From NCBI RefSeq assembly GCF_040802235.1, contig NC_133162.1, positions 575,501-639,500 of the forward strand: a stretch of DNA of 64,000 nt, read 5' to 3'. The notes under the pieces are model-generated. The model saw only the letters and a list, made by a program, of their open reading frames with translations, made no database searches and was not told the origin of the DNA. Below, one piece after another: positions 1-9,552 of the stretch. The stretch's first letter is position 1. Each line of letters opens with the position of its first letter. The translations under genes were made by a program, and so were the position numbers. This stretch comes from Manis javanica. Lineage: Eukaryota > Chordata > Mammalia > Pholidota > Manidae.

Positions 1-1230
1 CCAAGTCCAAAAACCTCGAACTGGCCCTTGGTGGCTACACCGTCCCCACCCCCCATCCTCCAGCATGAATGGGGGCCACGGCATCTGCCCTGCTGGCTTC
101 CTTCCCAGCAGTTCCAGGGAACCTCTCTCCCTGCTCTCCCAGCTGTTCTGAGGCAGCCCATCACAAACGCTTCTGGACACCTGGCTGGATCCTCAGTCCT
201 GCACCTTCTCTTTCCTCCCAAGCACCCATCACCCGGGCACATTGCATGTCCGAACTCCTGGCTCCCCTTTCTGTGAGCTGGCTCTCCACTGCGGCACCCT
301 GGGCCTTCACACCCCCACCCTGGCACTTGGGCACACACCCACTTAGTGCAGACAGGCTCAGTGAGTCATGCACAAAGGCGCACTCACTTTAAGTCTGGTG
401 CATGTCAGCACCCCTCCAGAAAACCCTCCAGGTGTGCCAGGGCCGGCTTTGACTCGGGAGGGGTCAGTTCCTTCCTGCTCCTGGGCAGGTGCACTATGCC
501 CAAGAAGCCTGCCTTTGCCAGACACACCTCCTGCTGGGGGATGGCTCAGGGGTACTAACCCAGCAGGGCTGCGCCCTGGAGCCAGATCAGGAAAGGCTTG
601 GATGCTGGCTCCCCAGTCTTCCTCACCAATGCGAGGAGCCCAGTGCTGGCCGGCACATGCCCAGGAAGGCATGGCAGAGGCGCCACTGCCACGGGGTTTC
701 AATGTTTCTGTGGGCAAAGCAGCCACCTGTTTCTTTTTGGCTTCCAGCACTGGGGCTACTGCTACTGTGGAAGTCAGATCCCAAGGAGACAAAGACAAGC
801 AGCTTCACGTGCTGACCTGTCCGTCCGCACGTGCAGAGGTCACATACACAGCACAGGAAAGCACCCAGCTTTATCTTCTCCAACTGGGAAACCAGGTCTT
901 CCAACAGCTTATATGGAATAAATTACGCTTTTACTGCCCTGAAAGCCCCACACATAACAAGCCCACTTCTGGCTGCTGTTTGCTGACTGCTGTTTAGTTC
1001 CTAAACTAACCCGTTAGCAGTTTTCAGTGAAGGAATAGCTTTAAAATGTCTTCTAACAACTAAACCCTGCAGGCAGGTCAGGGCTTCAGGCCCCACCTGT
1101 GGGTCAGCACAAGGCCCACACCAGGGTGTCACTGTGGCAAGAACACAGATGGCAAATGCCCCTCCAGGGAGACTGAGGGACAGGATGGTGTCTGACACCC
1201 CAGCTGCAGGCTTCTGGCTGCCATGCTTCC
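1..1230. other. Intergenic sequence downstream of VENTX
   Basis: No exon of a recognised gene was found on either strand. The open frames here overlap one another on both strands and show no domain or splice structure. In human the next gene beyond VENTX is ADAM8, but none of its exons was recognised here. Confidence 0.5.
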
Positions 1231-1607
1231 TCAGAAGACATCCCCAGTCTCTGGCTGGGCACACAGGCCCCAGGATCCCCTGGACAAGGCTGGGCCCAGC
1301 AAGTGCATCTGGTCCCCAGGGCCTGGGAGGCAGCAGGTCGGAGGCGGTTGCACGAGGCCCATGCTGAAGCCAGGGAGGCTTGTTCCAGTTGGCAGGGATC
1401 CCAGGAGCAGCCAGGGGGCTGTACCAAAGCCAGGGGCCCAGGGAGGGATGCCCAGGGGTACAGGAGCTGCAGGCAGCTGCCCAGGGCAGAGGGTGGTGGG
1501 CAGAAAGCCAGGGGTGTGTAAAGAGCTCCAGAGAAGGGGATGCTCAGCTGGGAGTCCTGCACTTGGCACTTGTGTTTCATCTGGCGATTCTGAAACCAGG
1601 TTTTTAT
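1231..1607 (-). pseudogene. VENTX: VENTX exon 3, recognition helix and broken C-terminus
   Basis: The acceptor is ttcccacag|ATAAAA. It opens with IKTWFQNRQMKHK: W48, F49, N51 and K55 are intact, but Arg53 is Gln. About 90 codons on, homology to the human C-terminus moves into another frame (LLGPALS, then GLCAQPETGDVF) and ends at TGA 1231-1233. In the unshifted frame translation runs to a stop at 1104-1106. The ancestral exon length of 377 nt is one short of a multiple of three. Confidence 0.85.
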
Positions 1608-1707
1608 CTGTGGGAAGAATAAGACCGGAGCAAAGGCCATAACAGGCTCTGCACCCAACTGCCCCCCTCCACCCCCTCGCCAGCCAAGCCCCCGCCCAGC
1701 ACCTCAC

Positions 1708-1868
1708 CTGCACCTCTGAGAGCCGCATCTCCCAGGCCAGCCTCCTGCACTCCAGGGGGCCCAGGTAGTGCTGGCGCTGGAAGGAGCTCTCCAGGGTGCT
1801 GACCTGCTCCGCTGTGAAGGCCGTGTGGAAGCGTGGAGCCCGCGTGGGGTCTGCGTCCTTGCTCAGCC
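1708..1868 (-). pseudogene. VENTX: VENTX exon 2, homeodomain helices 1-2
   Basis: Acceptor ttctcag|GG and donor GTGCAG|gtgagg give 161 nt, starting with two bases that complete a glycine codon. It encodes homeodomain residues 1-44. Core residues are kept (F8, L16, F20, Y25, L26, L34, L40). Arg5 of the minor-groove arm reads His and Arg31 reads Cys, counting homeodomain positions from the Trp48 landmark in exon 3. Confidence 0.9.
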
Positions 1869-3508
1869 CTGAGAAAGGGAAGGCAGGCATGCATTTGGCT
1901 AAAAATCCACACATGGGGCGTGCTCCCTGTGTCTGGAAGGCCCAAGCTCCATGGCTGCAGATGGCAGGCAGTGACAAGCATGGTGGAGGCCTTTTTATAG
2001 TGGCCCTCCACTGCTCTGCTGCCCCGCGCAGTCGATCAAGGCGACAGACCCTGTGAATGTGGGAAAGGCCTGGAGACTGGGCTCAGGACACTCTTGGGGA
2101 CATGGATATCGCAGCAACAGGACTGTGCAATGGACAGCAGCTCCCCTTCTCATGTCCCAGCACCCTGGGTCCCTTCCAGAGAGCAGTTCTTTGCATGGAA
2201 GGAACTCCAATTCACTAGGCGGACTGGGTGGATAGCAGTGAGGACCTGTGGAGTCCACTCTGTGCAAAGGCCTGAGGGCCGGGGAAGCTAAGGGCTCGCC
2301 CTTGGCACCACAACCCAGGCTCTGCCCCCAGTTGTGTGTCTAAATTTAGTAAGCCTGTTTTCTAATTTCCCAATTAGGAGATGGGGGTGGGACTAAGCAC
2401 CCCCGACCTCGGAGGTGAAGGAAGTCAGTGTGATCAAGACGGCCTGCGTGGTCACCACTTGAGTGTCTGGCCAAGGTGCCAATGATCTGTCTTTGGGGGG
2501 AAGCAGGTTTTACAAAATTAGTTTTAACACTTAGCTGGGAGCATACAGTAGGTAAAAGGCACAAAAGCTGTGGAGTGGGTGGAGAGGTGATGGGTGTATC
2601 ATCAGCAGGAAAGGTTTGATACAGGGGTCATTGGCTGGCATTTTTGGGTGGGTACTCTTTATGGACCACTTAAAATTTCTCCTCATTGAAGTATAAATTA
2701 TCCCATATGTATTAAACTTTTTAAAAAAATGAAAACTTATATGTAGTAGCTCCACTTTCAACCACGTGGGAATTTAAACCTAAAAGCAAGGATTATGTCA
2801 CAAAGACTATAAAAGGCAAACCGAGCAGGGTCTTGTCAGCAAACGACAAAGGTATGAGGTTCAGGAAGCCGGAGGCCTCCCGGGAGCTGCAGGGCACAGC
2901 CCTGGTCCCCGAGCCGAACCTGTAGGTTCTAGGGGGGCTCTGGGCAGGCTGGGGTCTAGACAGCAAGCTATGGTGTCTGGCCACAGGGACCCCTCTGAGC
3001 CGGAGAGGTGCTGTAACTTTAAGAAACACTTACCCACGACTCTGACTCTTCTAGAGATAGGTCCCAGAGACATCCTATGAACTTTAAAAGCACGTGCACG
3101 AAGGTGCTTCCGTTCTGACCCTGTGAGGACTTGCGGGGGAGGGACAGTGGTGACTCTCTGGGCAGTACAGGAGCAGCCAGCCTGGCCAGAGGGCAGGGGG
3201 CCAAACCCCCTAGAAGAGTGGGTTAGAGGAGCCCCAGGGGGCCTTGCTCGAAGGGGGGAAGCCCTGCAGCAGCTCCTGCTTCCAAGGGAAAGCGCTCACT
3301 TGCCAGAGGGGCCAGCTGAACCTCAAACCCTGGTCCTTGTGAGAACGACCCACCTGCTGCCCAAGCACACGAGGTGCACTCCCTCCAGCCCAACTCCCCC
3401 CTGCACCCTCCCACTCTGGGGAGACAACAGTCGCCCCCTCCCCATCCTGACCCCGGACCTACCCGCCGCCGCAAGGCAGCCTTGGTGCGGACGCTGCTGA
3501 GCGCTCAC
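1869..3508 (-). other. VENTX: VENTX intron 1
   Basis: The intron is 1.64 kb between donor gtgagc and acceptor ttctcag. It holds an AT-richer stretch at about 2500-2830. No recognised repeat family or other gene was seen in it. Confidence 0.6.
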
Positions 3509-3699
3509 CCTTCTCTCGGCTCATGGTCTGCGGGGGCTCCCCGCTGCCAGACACGCTGGCTGGGAGAGAGATCCCCCAGGAGACTTCAGCGGTCCGGAGG
3601 TGCGCAACGGCCCACGTGGCTGCTCTGGGAGGGACAGTCCATGGAGCTGAAGCTGGAGGGTGGCTTGTGGCCACTGGGGAGGGTGGGGGAGAGAAGCAT
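3509..3699 (-). pseudogene. VENTX: VENTX exon 1 (frameshifted)
   Basis: From ATG at 3697-3699 the first frame reads MLLSPTLPSG and then SSFSSMDCPSQSS, matching the human start (MRLSSS, then LSSFGSVDWLSQSS). It stops at 3586-3588. The next frame continues the human homology (AEVSWG, then GEPPQ) and runs into the donor AAGG|gtgagc with the phase needed by exon 2. The shift equals +1 (or -2) nt and falls within about 3586-3625, where no long homopolymer occurs. Confidence 0.8.
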
Positions 3700-3797
3700 G
3701 GCTGGGTGGGTGGGGGGGCCACGCTCAGGGCTCACCGACCAGCAGACCTCGGGGGGCCAGGAACGAGGGTCTCTGGAGATTGAGCAAGCCTGGCCTG

Positions 3798-3805
3798 CAT
3801 TTATG
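3798..3805 (-). promoter_or_regulatory. TATA-like box of VENTX
   Basis: On the minus strand the sequence reads CATAAATG, about 100 nt upstream of the ancestral VENTX ATG. This would place transcription start near 3770 with a 5' UTR of about 70 nt. It is a motif match only. Confidence 0.35.
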
Positions 3806-5406
3806 AGGCCTGTAGGAGGAGGGGTTGGGAGACAGATTTGTGTGGACGGCTCAAACCCCCACCCCAGAGAAGTAGCACCTAATCGCTTTCAATTCAAAGG
3901 CACAAAGGAGGCCATTCACGCCTCCCCTGGCTCCGAGATGTCTGGGGGAGGGGTGGGGCTGGGCCTGCCGTTCTGGGAGCTGTGTGGCTGGGGACTCACT
4001 ACGCCCTTTCATCTGCCCCCACCTCCACCCGGTCTGGCCCTCTGACCCTCTCTCTCCCTTTGCAGCACCCGTGGGAGGCTTGTCTGGTGGGGTGCTACAT
4101 GTCCCCCCTGCCCTGTGGCTCTGCAGGGCCAAAGGTGACAGGAGTGCCCACCTGAGGGAGGGGTGGCTTGAAGCTGGGGCGTCCCTGCTCCCAGGATGGG
4201 CCAGGCCCAGCGGTCAGTGTCTGCTGGAGTGTCCAGCCAGCACAGGTGGGAAGGGCCGTCCGGAGAGTCCGGGTCCGGGCCAGGCTTCCTTCGAATAGGA
4301 GTCACCCTCCCCCCTCTGCTGGTTTCACACTGGTGCCATGGGAGATGCTTCCAGATTCCAGGGACACGGAGGGGATCTGTGGGGCCAGGGCACGGGCACA
4401 GTCCTCCACAGCAGGTCTGTGATTCTCGGGCTGCCCTGTTGTGGCTGGGGGACGGTGGAGCTCCAGCCTGGGGAGGTGCCCTCGGGATGGTCACCCTGTC
4501 CCTCTCCTGAGCAGGCTGTGGCTGTGTCCTAGGAGCTGCCCTGGCCTGGGGAGCTGGAGAGGGGGCAGTATTTGGTGGGAGGTGGTGGCCGAGCTCTGGC
4601 CGGGGCTCGGCTCACCTGGCTCGATCTCTCCCCAAGCCTTGGCCTGAATGAGCATCCGGAGGGACGGTGGGGTGGTGCGCTGCAGACTCCCTCGCAGGCT
4701 TGGGCACCTTAGCGGCTGGTGTCCACTGTGGGTGCCGCTCGGGCCCTGAGCCCACTGCAGGGCTTTCAAACAGATGGGACCAGTCAGCAGTGTTGACTCC
4801 GGGGGTGTTGGCACCAGCCAGGGTGGGACACCGATGGCCAACCCCCAGCCCACCCTGCTGGGCTGAGATCAAAGGCCCTGCCAGCCTCGCCCAGGATCAA
4901 CACTCCCCAACCCTGCCCCCCAAGCCCCTCCGGTAGGGGAGGGGGCAGCATAGCAGGAGCCAGGCCTCCACAGACGGGCGCAGTGGGGAACCTCTGGAGC
5001 TGACTCCAGTGCCAGCCGAGGCTTGGGGATGGGCCACACCACCACTGACCAAGGTCTTTTATGGCCCCTGGGCCAGCCCTGTCTGGTTGCTGGACCCCTC
5101 AGGGTGATGCTCGGGTGTCTGGGCAGTGGGCAGTGAGGTCCCTTAGCCTGCACATGGCCCAGGGCTTGCTTCAGGGACACTGTGGGGCAGGCTTCCAGCA
5201 CCAGGTGCAGTGGCGCCCCCACTGCCAGCTCCTGGGGACAGAGGCGGGCAGCCCAGGGCTTCTTCAGGACAAATGGGGTGGAGAGAGGGGCCTAAGGACT
5301 GGCCCAGGGAAGGGATGCCCCCACATGAGTATCAGAAGTCCTCTTCAGATCTGGGGAGTCAGCACAGGTGTGTGTCCAGACGCACTGACTAGAGATGCTA
5401 GCTGCA
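3806..5406. other. Intergenic sequence upstream of VENTX
   Basis: GC-rich unique sequence. Overlapping open frames on both strands look like composition effects, and no domain, splice structure or repeat family was recognised. Confidence 0.45.
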
Positions 5407-6041
5407 GAAAAAAGACATATGCACCCCTATGTTTATTGCAGCACTATTTACAACAGCCAAGACATGGAAGCAACCTAAGTGTCCACCAGTAGATGAATGG
5501 ATAAAGAAGAGGTGGTACATATACACAATGAAATATTATTCAGCCATAATCAGTAAACAAATCCTAACATTTGCAACAACATGGATGGAGCTAGAGGGTG
5601 TTATGCTCAGTGAAATAAGTCAGGCAGAGAAAGACAAGTACCAAATGACTTTCCTCATTTGTGGAATATAACAACGAAGCAAAACAGATGGAACAAAATA
5701 GCAGCAGACTCCCAGACTCCAAGAAGGGACTAGTGGTTACCAAAGGGGAGGGGTGGGAGAGGGCAGGTGGGGAGGGAGGGAGAAGGGGATTGTGGGTATC
5801 ATGATTAGTGCACATGGTGTGTGTGTGGTCATGGGGAAGACAGTGTAGCACAGAGAAGACAAGTAGGGACTCTGTGGCATCTTACTACACTGATGGACAG
5901 TGATTGCAATGGGGTATGGGGAGGGACTCGATAATAAGGGTGATTCCAGTAACCACTTTGTTTTTCTTGTGAAACCTTCATAAGAGTGTGTGTCAATATC
6001 TTAATGAAAAACAAAACAAAAAACCCCATAAAAACAAAAAC
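5407..6041 (+). mobile_element. L1 LINE 3' end, 5'-truncated (copy 1)
   Basis: The translated stretch 5429-5671 carries the hallmark end of L1 ORF2 (the MFIAALF, EYYSAI-like and MLSEISQAEKDKY motifs). A 3' UTR with GGGAGGG-rich tracts and an A-rich tail near 6005-6041 follow. The element begins abruptly at the ACATATGCACCCC site, so only the last part of ORF2 is present. Confidence 0.9.
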
Positions 6042-6641
6042 ACATATGCACCCCTATGTTTATCGCAGTACTATTTACAATAGTGAAGGTATGGAAGCAA
6101 CCTAAGTGTCCATCAGTAGATGAATGGATAAAGAAGATGTGGTGCATATACACGATGGAATATTATTCAGCCATAATCAGTAAACAAATCCTACCATTTG
6201 CAACAACATGGACAGAGCTAGAGGGTGTTATGCTCAGTGAAATAAGCCAGGCGGAGAAAGACAAGCACCAAATGATTTCCCTCCTCTGTGGAGCATAAGA
6301 ACAAAGAAAAAACTGAAGGAACAAAACAGCAGCAGAATCACAGAACCCAAGAATGGACTAACAGTTACCAAAGGGAAAGGGACTGGGGAGGGTGGGTGGG
6401 AAGGGAGGGATAAGGGTGGGGAAAAATAAAGGGGGCCTTATGATTAGCATGTATAATGTCGGGGGCACAGGGACGGCTGTGCAACACAGAGAAGACAAGT
6501 AGTGATTCTACAGCATCTTACTACGCTGATGGACAGTGACTGTAATGGGGTTTGTGGGGGGGACTTGGTGAAGCGGGGAGCCTAGTAAACATAATGTTCC
6601 TCATGTAATTGTAGATTAATGATACCAAAAAAAAAAAAAAA
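6042..6641 (+). mobile_element. L1 LINE 3' end, 5'-truncated (copy 2)
   Basis: A second L1 3' end lies head-to-tail with the previous one and is truncated at the same ORF2 position (CACATATGCACCCC). The ORF2 tail reads at 6056-6298. The 3' UTR is related, but its end differs from copy 1. It finishes in a clean run of 15 A at 6627-6641, the usual poly(A) tail of a retroposed L1. Confidence 0.9.
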
Positions 6642-6649
6642 TGATGCCA

Positions 6650-7460
6650 ACAGCAACCGCGCCTGCCCCATCCCAACTCAGCGCCAGCCCCCGCCTGATC
6701 CCCCTCATCAGCGTCCCCAGCCCTACTGGGGACTCCCCAGCAGTGGGGAGCCCTCCGACGGCCCTCCCCAGCGCTCCGGGCGCTTCCCCAGCTCCCGCGC
6801 CCACGGCTGCCCCAGCCCGAGGCCCTCGCGGGCGGGAAGGCGGCCCCACGGGCAGGCCGGATGGCCCCTCGCTCCTGAGCCCTCCCCCCGCGAGGGCACC
6901 GCCCCGGGCGCAGGCCTGCCGCCTCCCACCAGGGCTCCAGGCCACTGGGGTCCCCGCCACCCTGAGGTCTGGGTCCCTCGCCCTGTCCCACCAGGCTAGG
7001 CCTTGGCCGCCTCTCGGCTTCCAGCGGGACTGGGACTGCCCGGGCCGCCCCCTTTCCCCGGGCCCCCCGGCGGCCCGCCCCCCGAGCCGGGCGGGAGAGG
7101 AGAGCGTGGGGCGGGGGAGTCGGCTTCCCGGGGGTCGCGGGGAGGCCGAGCCCGCCACCCCTTCCCCCCTACCGGGAGGGCGCTGCCCCAGAGAACCGCT
7201 CTCTTCCGTCTGTCCGGGTGTCCCAGTGGGAACCGCTCCTTCTTCCTCCGCTGCCTCAGGCCGGTTCGGAACACCCCCCCCGCCCCCCCGCCCCCCCCGC
7301 CCGAGGCGCCGGGCGGTGGGGCGCGGGCGGAGGAGAGAGCAGGGAACTCGCGCCCCGGACCCGCCTGCTCCCTCCTGCCCCCACAGAGAAGGCGGGGCTC
7401 TGGAGGCCACACCTGAAAGGACCCCCGGGAGTGCCCAGGACCGGAGCGGGAAGCCTGGGC
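6650..7460. promoter_or_regulatory. CpG-rich island without a recognised gene
   Basis: This stretch of about 800 bp is dense in CpG and GC boxes, unlike the flanking L1 and intergenic DNA. Both strands give long Pro/Gly/Arg-rich open frames (6641-7600 plus, 6616-7605 minus), which is expected of such composition and is not evidence of a protein. A minus-strand G-run cluster lies at 7274-7302. It sits between VENTX and UTF1 and may be a promoter or enhancer of an untraced transcript. Confidence 0.6.
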
Positions 7461-8929
7461 AGGGAGGGCACCCTGGGGCATCTGGTTGGCAGCCCCCCAC
7501 CCCAGGTGTGCTGGTCAGGCCCTGGCCCTCGGTGCCAAGGAGTGGGTCTCCCGGGCCAGCTGTGGCTGCCTGGTCACCTGAGAGCACCCTGGTCTGCTGA
7601 GGCAAGGGGCACCAGGATGAGGACGATGCGCACGCATCTGCATTAAGGCCAAGCTGGTGGTCCGCAAAAGGCCAGGTCGGAGACCGAATACCGGGGTGTG
7701 GGGTTTGACGAAAGGCTGGGCAGAAAGGAGGGCAGAGACCAGGCCAGTATGGTGGTGGTGGGCAGTGGCCTCAGGCCCGGACAGGGCCCTCTGCTGATGC
7801 CGCCATGCCCAGGACCCTCGCGGGACACACGGGCCACTCTGCAGTGTGTCTGGGGCTGGGGGCACCTGTCCACGGGGGCCCCAGGCACCTCCCAGCCCCA
7901 GCCTTACCCACCACCTTCCTCGTGGCACCTGCTGAGTGAGGCTGACAGCAGACGGGTGGGAGCTGCAGGGGGGCCCCAGGGCAGGCCCTCTGCACACACC
8001 CTGTCCTGCACTCGCTGCCCGTGCACCTGCCCCTGTTGACCAGTGCTGTGGACTGCACTTTAACGCTTGTGGCCCCCAGAGGCTGTGCTGCTGTCAGGGT
8101 GACTGGCTGACGCCGTTGCCCACCCCTGCAGGTGCAGGGCCCCATATAGGCCAGTTATGGGTGAAAGCGACTGAAAGTCACTTGGCAGCCAGGCCCAGGA
8201 CCTCAAAGACACGGGGTTGGGGAGGGTCCGGGGGGTGACCTCCTGATGCATCAAACACACGTGTGAAGGCAAGATTCTGAAGCCAGGAGTCTGAGGCCAA
8301 GGGCGCACGGTGCTCTGAGTGGTTCCGTGTGGAGATGCCAGAACCCTGAGGCGTGACGGCCATGTGAGCTGACGCAGCCTAGCAGGCCCACGTTCATCGT
8401 CTCCCTGGCCACGCTCCGAAGGCTCGGTGGCCACCTGTGAATGTGGCTGTGGTGCTGGACAGAACAGCTCTAGAGCATTCTTATCCTAGAGAGTTCTGTT
8501 GGGTGTTACTGCCACAGGCATAGAGACATGCCATGTGAGTGCAGGAGTCAGAACAGGAGGTGTCCTCATAGATATGAGCACAGTGACCCCTTGCTCCTCA
8601 GCAAGGGGCAGGCTGGTCCCTGACGGAGCCCCAGGGTGTAGAAACGGATTCCATCTGGTACCAACCCCAAAGGGAGCAGCGGAAGGGTGGATGAGCTGCC
8701 CCCACGGCTGGGAGCAGAAGGCCCGCGGTCCCTGTTGGAGGCCCTTCATGCTGGTCAGGGACACAGGCGAGGTGCACACGTCGTGGCACTGAGCACACAG
8801 CAGAGAAGAATGAGCACATGGTTGGGCTCACCAGGTATTCAACACCAGAGAGCAGCCCCCTGGCAGAAACACTAGCTATGTGGTTCCACCAGGCAACGCA
8901 CATGAGTGTCAGCTTACTACCACTGCTGT
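7461..8929. other. Intergenic sequence
   Basis: Unique-looking, moderately GC-rich sequence between the CpG island and an old L1 fragment. No exon, RNA gene or clear repeat was recognised. Confidence 0.4.
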
Positions 8930-9552
8930 CACTCCGATGCTATAAGCGCCTCACACCCACTAGGATGGCTGCTATCAAAACTGGAAAATGACACATATGG
9001 GAGCAGAGGTGAAGAAAGCCGAGTCCTGTGCATGGCTGGCGGGATGTGAAAGTGCAGCCGCTGTGGTGGTTCCTAAAAACATTAGAAATTGAATTACCAT
9101 AGGGCCCAGCGGTTCTTCTGGGTGTGCATCCCGAAGAATCGAAAGCAGGGTCTCGAATAGATATCTGCACCCCGCTGTCCACAGCAGCAGGATTCACAGC
9201 AGCCAAGAGGTGGGAAGTAGCCTGGCTGTCCATCCACACAAAGGACTGTTATCCAGTCTTAACAAGGAACAGTCACACCGCAGGTATGAGGTGGTCATGG
9301 AGGACATTGTGCTGAAATAAGCCAGGCAGAAGGACAACTTCTGGGTGGTTCTGCGCCTAGGAGGTCCCTAGAGGAGCCGCAGCCAGAGACGGGATGTGGG
9401 GGGCAGTGGTGGAGGCTTTGTGTCGACGAGTTTTAGGTTGGGACAGGGGAGGTGGATGAGGGGTGGAGGGGACAGCTGCACATTGTGTGATGCACTTGAA
9501 CTGTGCTCATAAGTGGGCCAATTTTGTTATGTATATTCTACAATAAAAGAGT
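8930..9552 (+). mobile_element. Old L1 (L1M-type) 3' fragment
   Basis: Contains degenerate L1 ORF2 3' landmarks in order: the CACACCCACTAGGATGGCT motif, the TTCTTCTGGGTGTGCATCC-type segment, the CAGCAGCAGGATTCACAGCAGCC-type segment, and GAAATAAGCCAGGCAGA. It ends at TTATGTATATTCTACAATAAAAG. Frames are heavily interrupted, so the copy is ancient. Confidence 0.85.

Larger units (their letters stand above)
1231..3699 (-). pseudogene. VENTX: VENTX homeobox gene, probably a unitary pseudogene
   Basis: VENTX is a Vent-class homeodomain transcription factor (BMP signalling, haematopoietic differentiation). The human architecture is preserved: exon 1 (3509-3699), exon 2 (1708-1868) and exon 3 (1231-1607), all with GT-AG borders. 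Residues resembling human VENTX are present in order: the Ser-rich N-terminus, the full homeodomain, and a C-terminus ending TGDVF-stop (human TGDAF). They do not lie in one frame. From the ancestral ATG at 3699 the frame reaches TGA at 3586-3588 after 37 codons, while the remaining exon 1 homology and both splice phases are in another frame. In exon 3 the frame shifts again before the C-terminus. The exon lengths 191 and 377 nt confirm both shifts. An internal ATG at 3522-3524 could give a 226-residue protein with the homeodomain and an unrelated C-terminus. Identity is firm from the homeodomain and synteny; loss of function is inference. Confidence 0.85.

Noticed and set aside
1231-1977. A 248-codon minus-strand frame as an intact VENTX
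   Set aside because: It reads through the intron between exons 2 and 3. It contains only the first part of the homeodomain plus the shifted C-terminus, and lacks the recognition helix in frame.
6616-7605. Open frames of 319 and 329 codons on opposite strands
   Set aside because: Both are Pro/Gly/Arg-rich products of CpG-island composition, overlap each other almost fully, and match no family.
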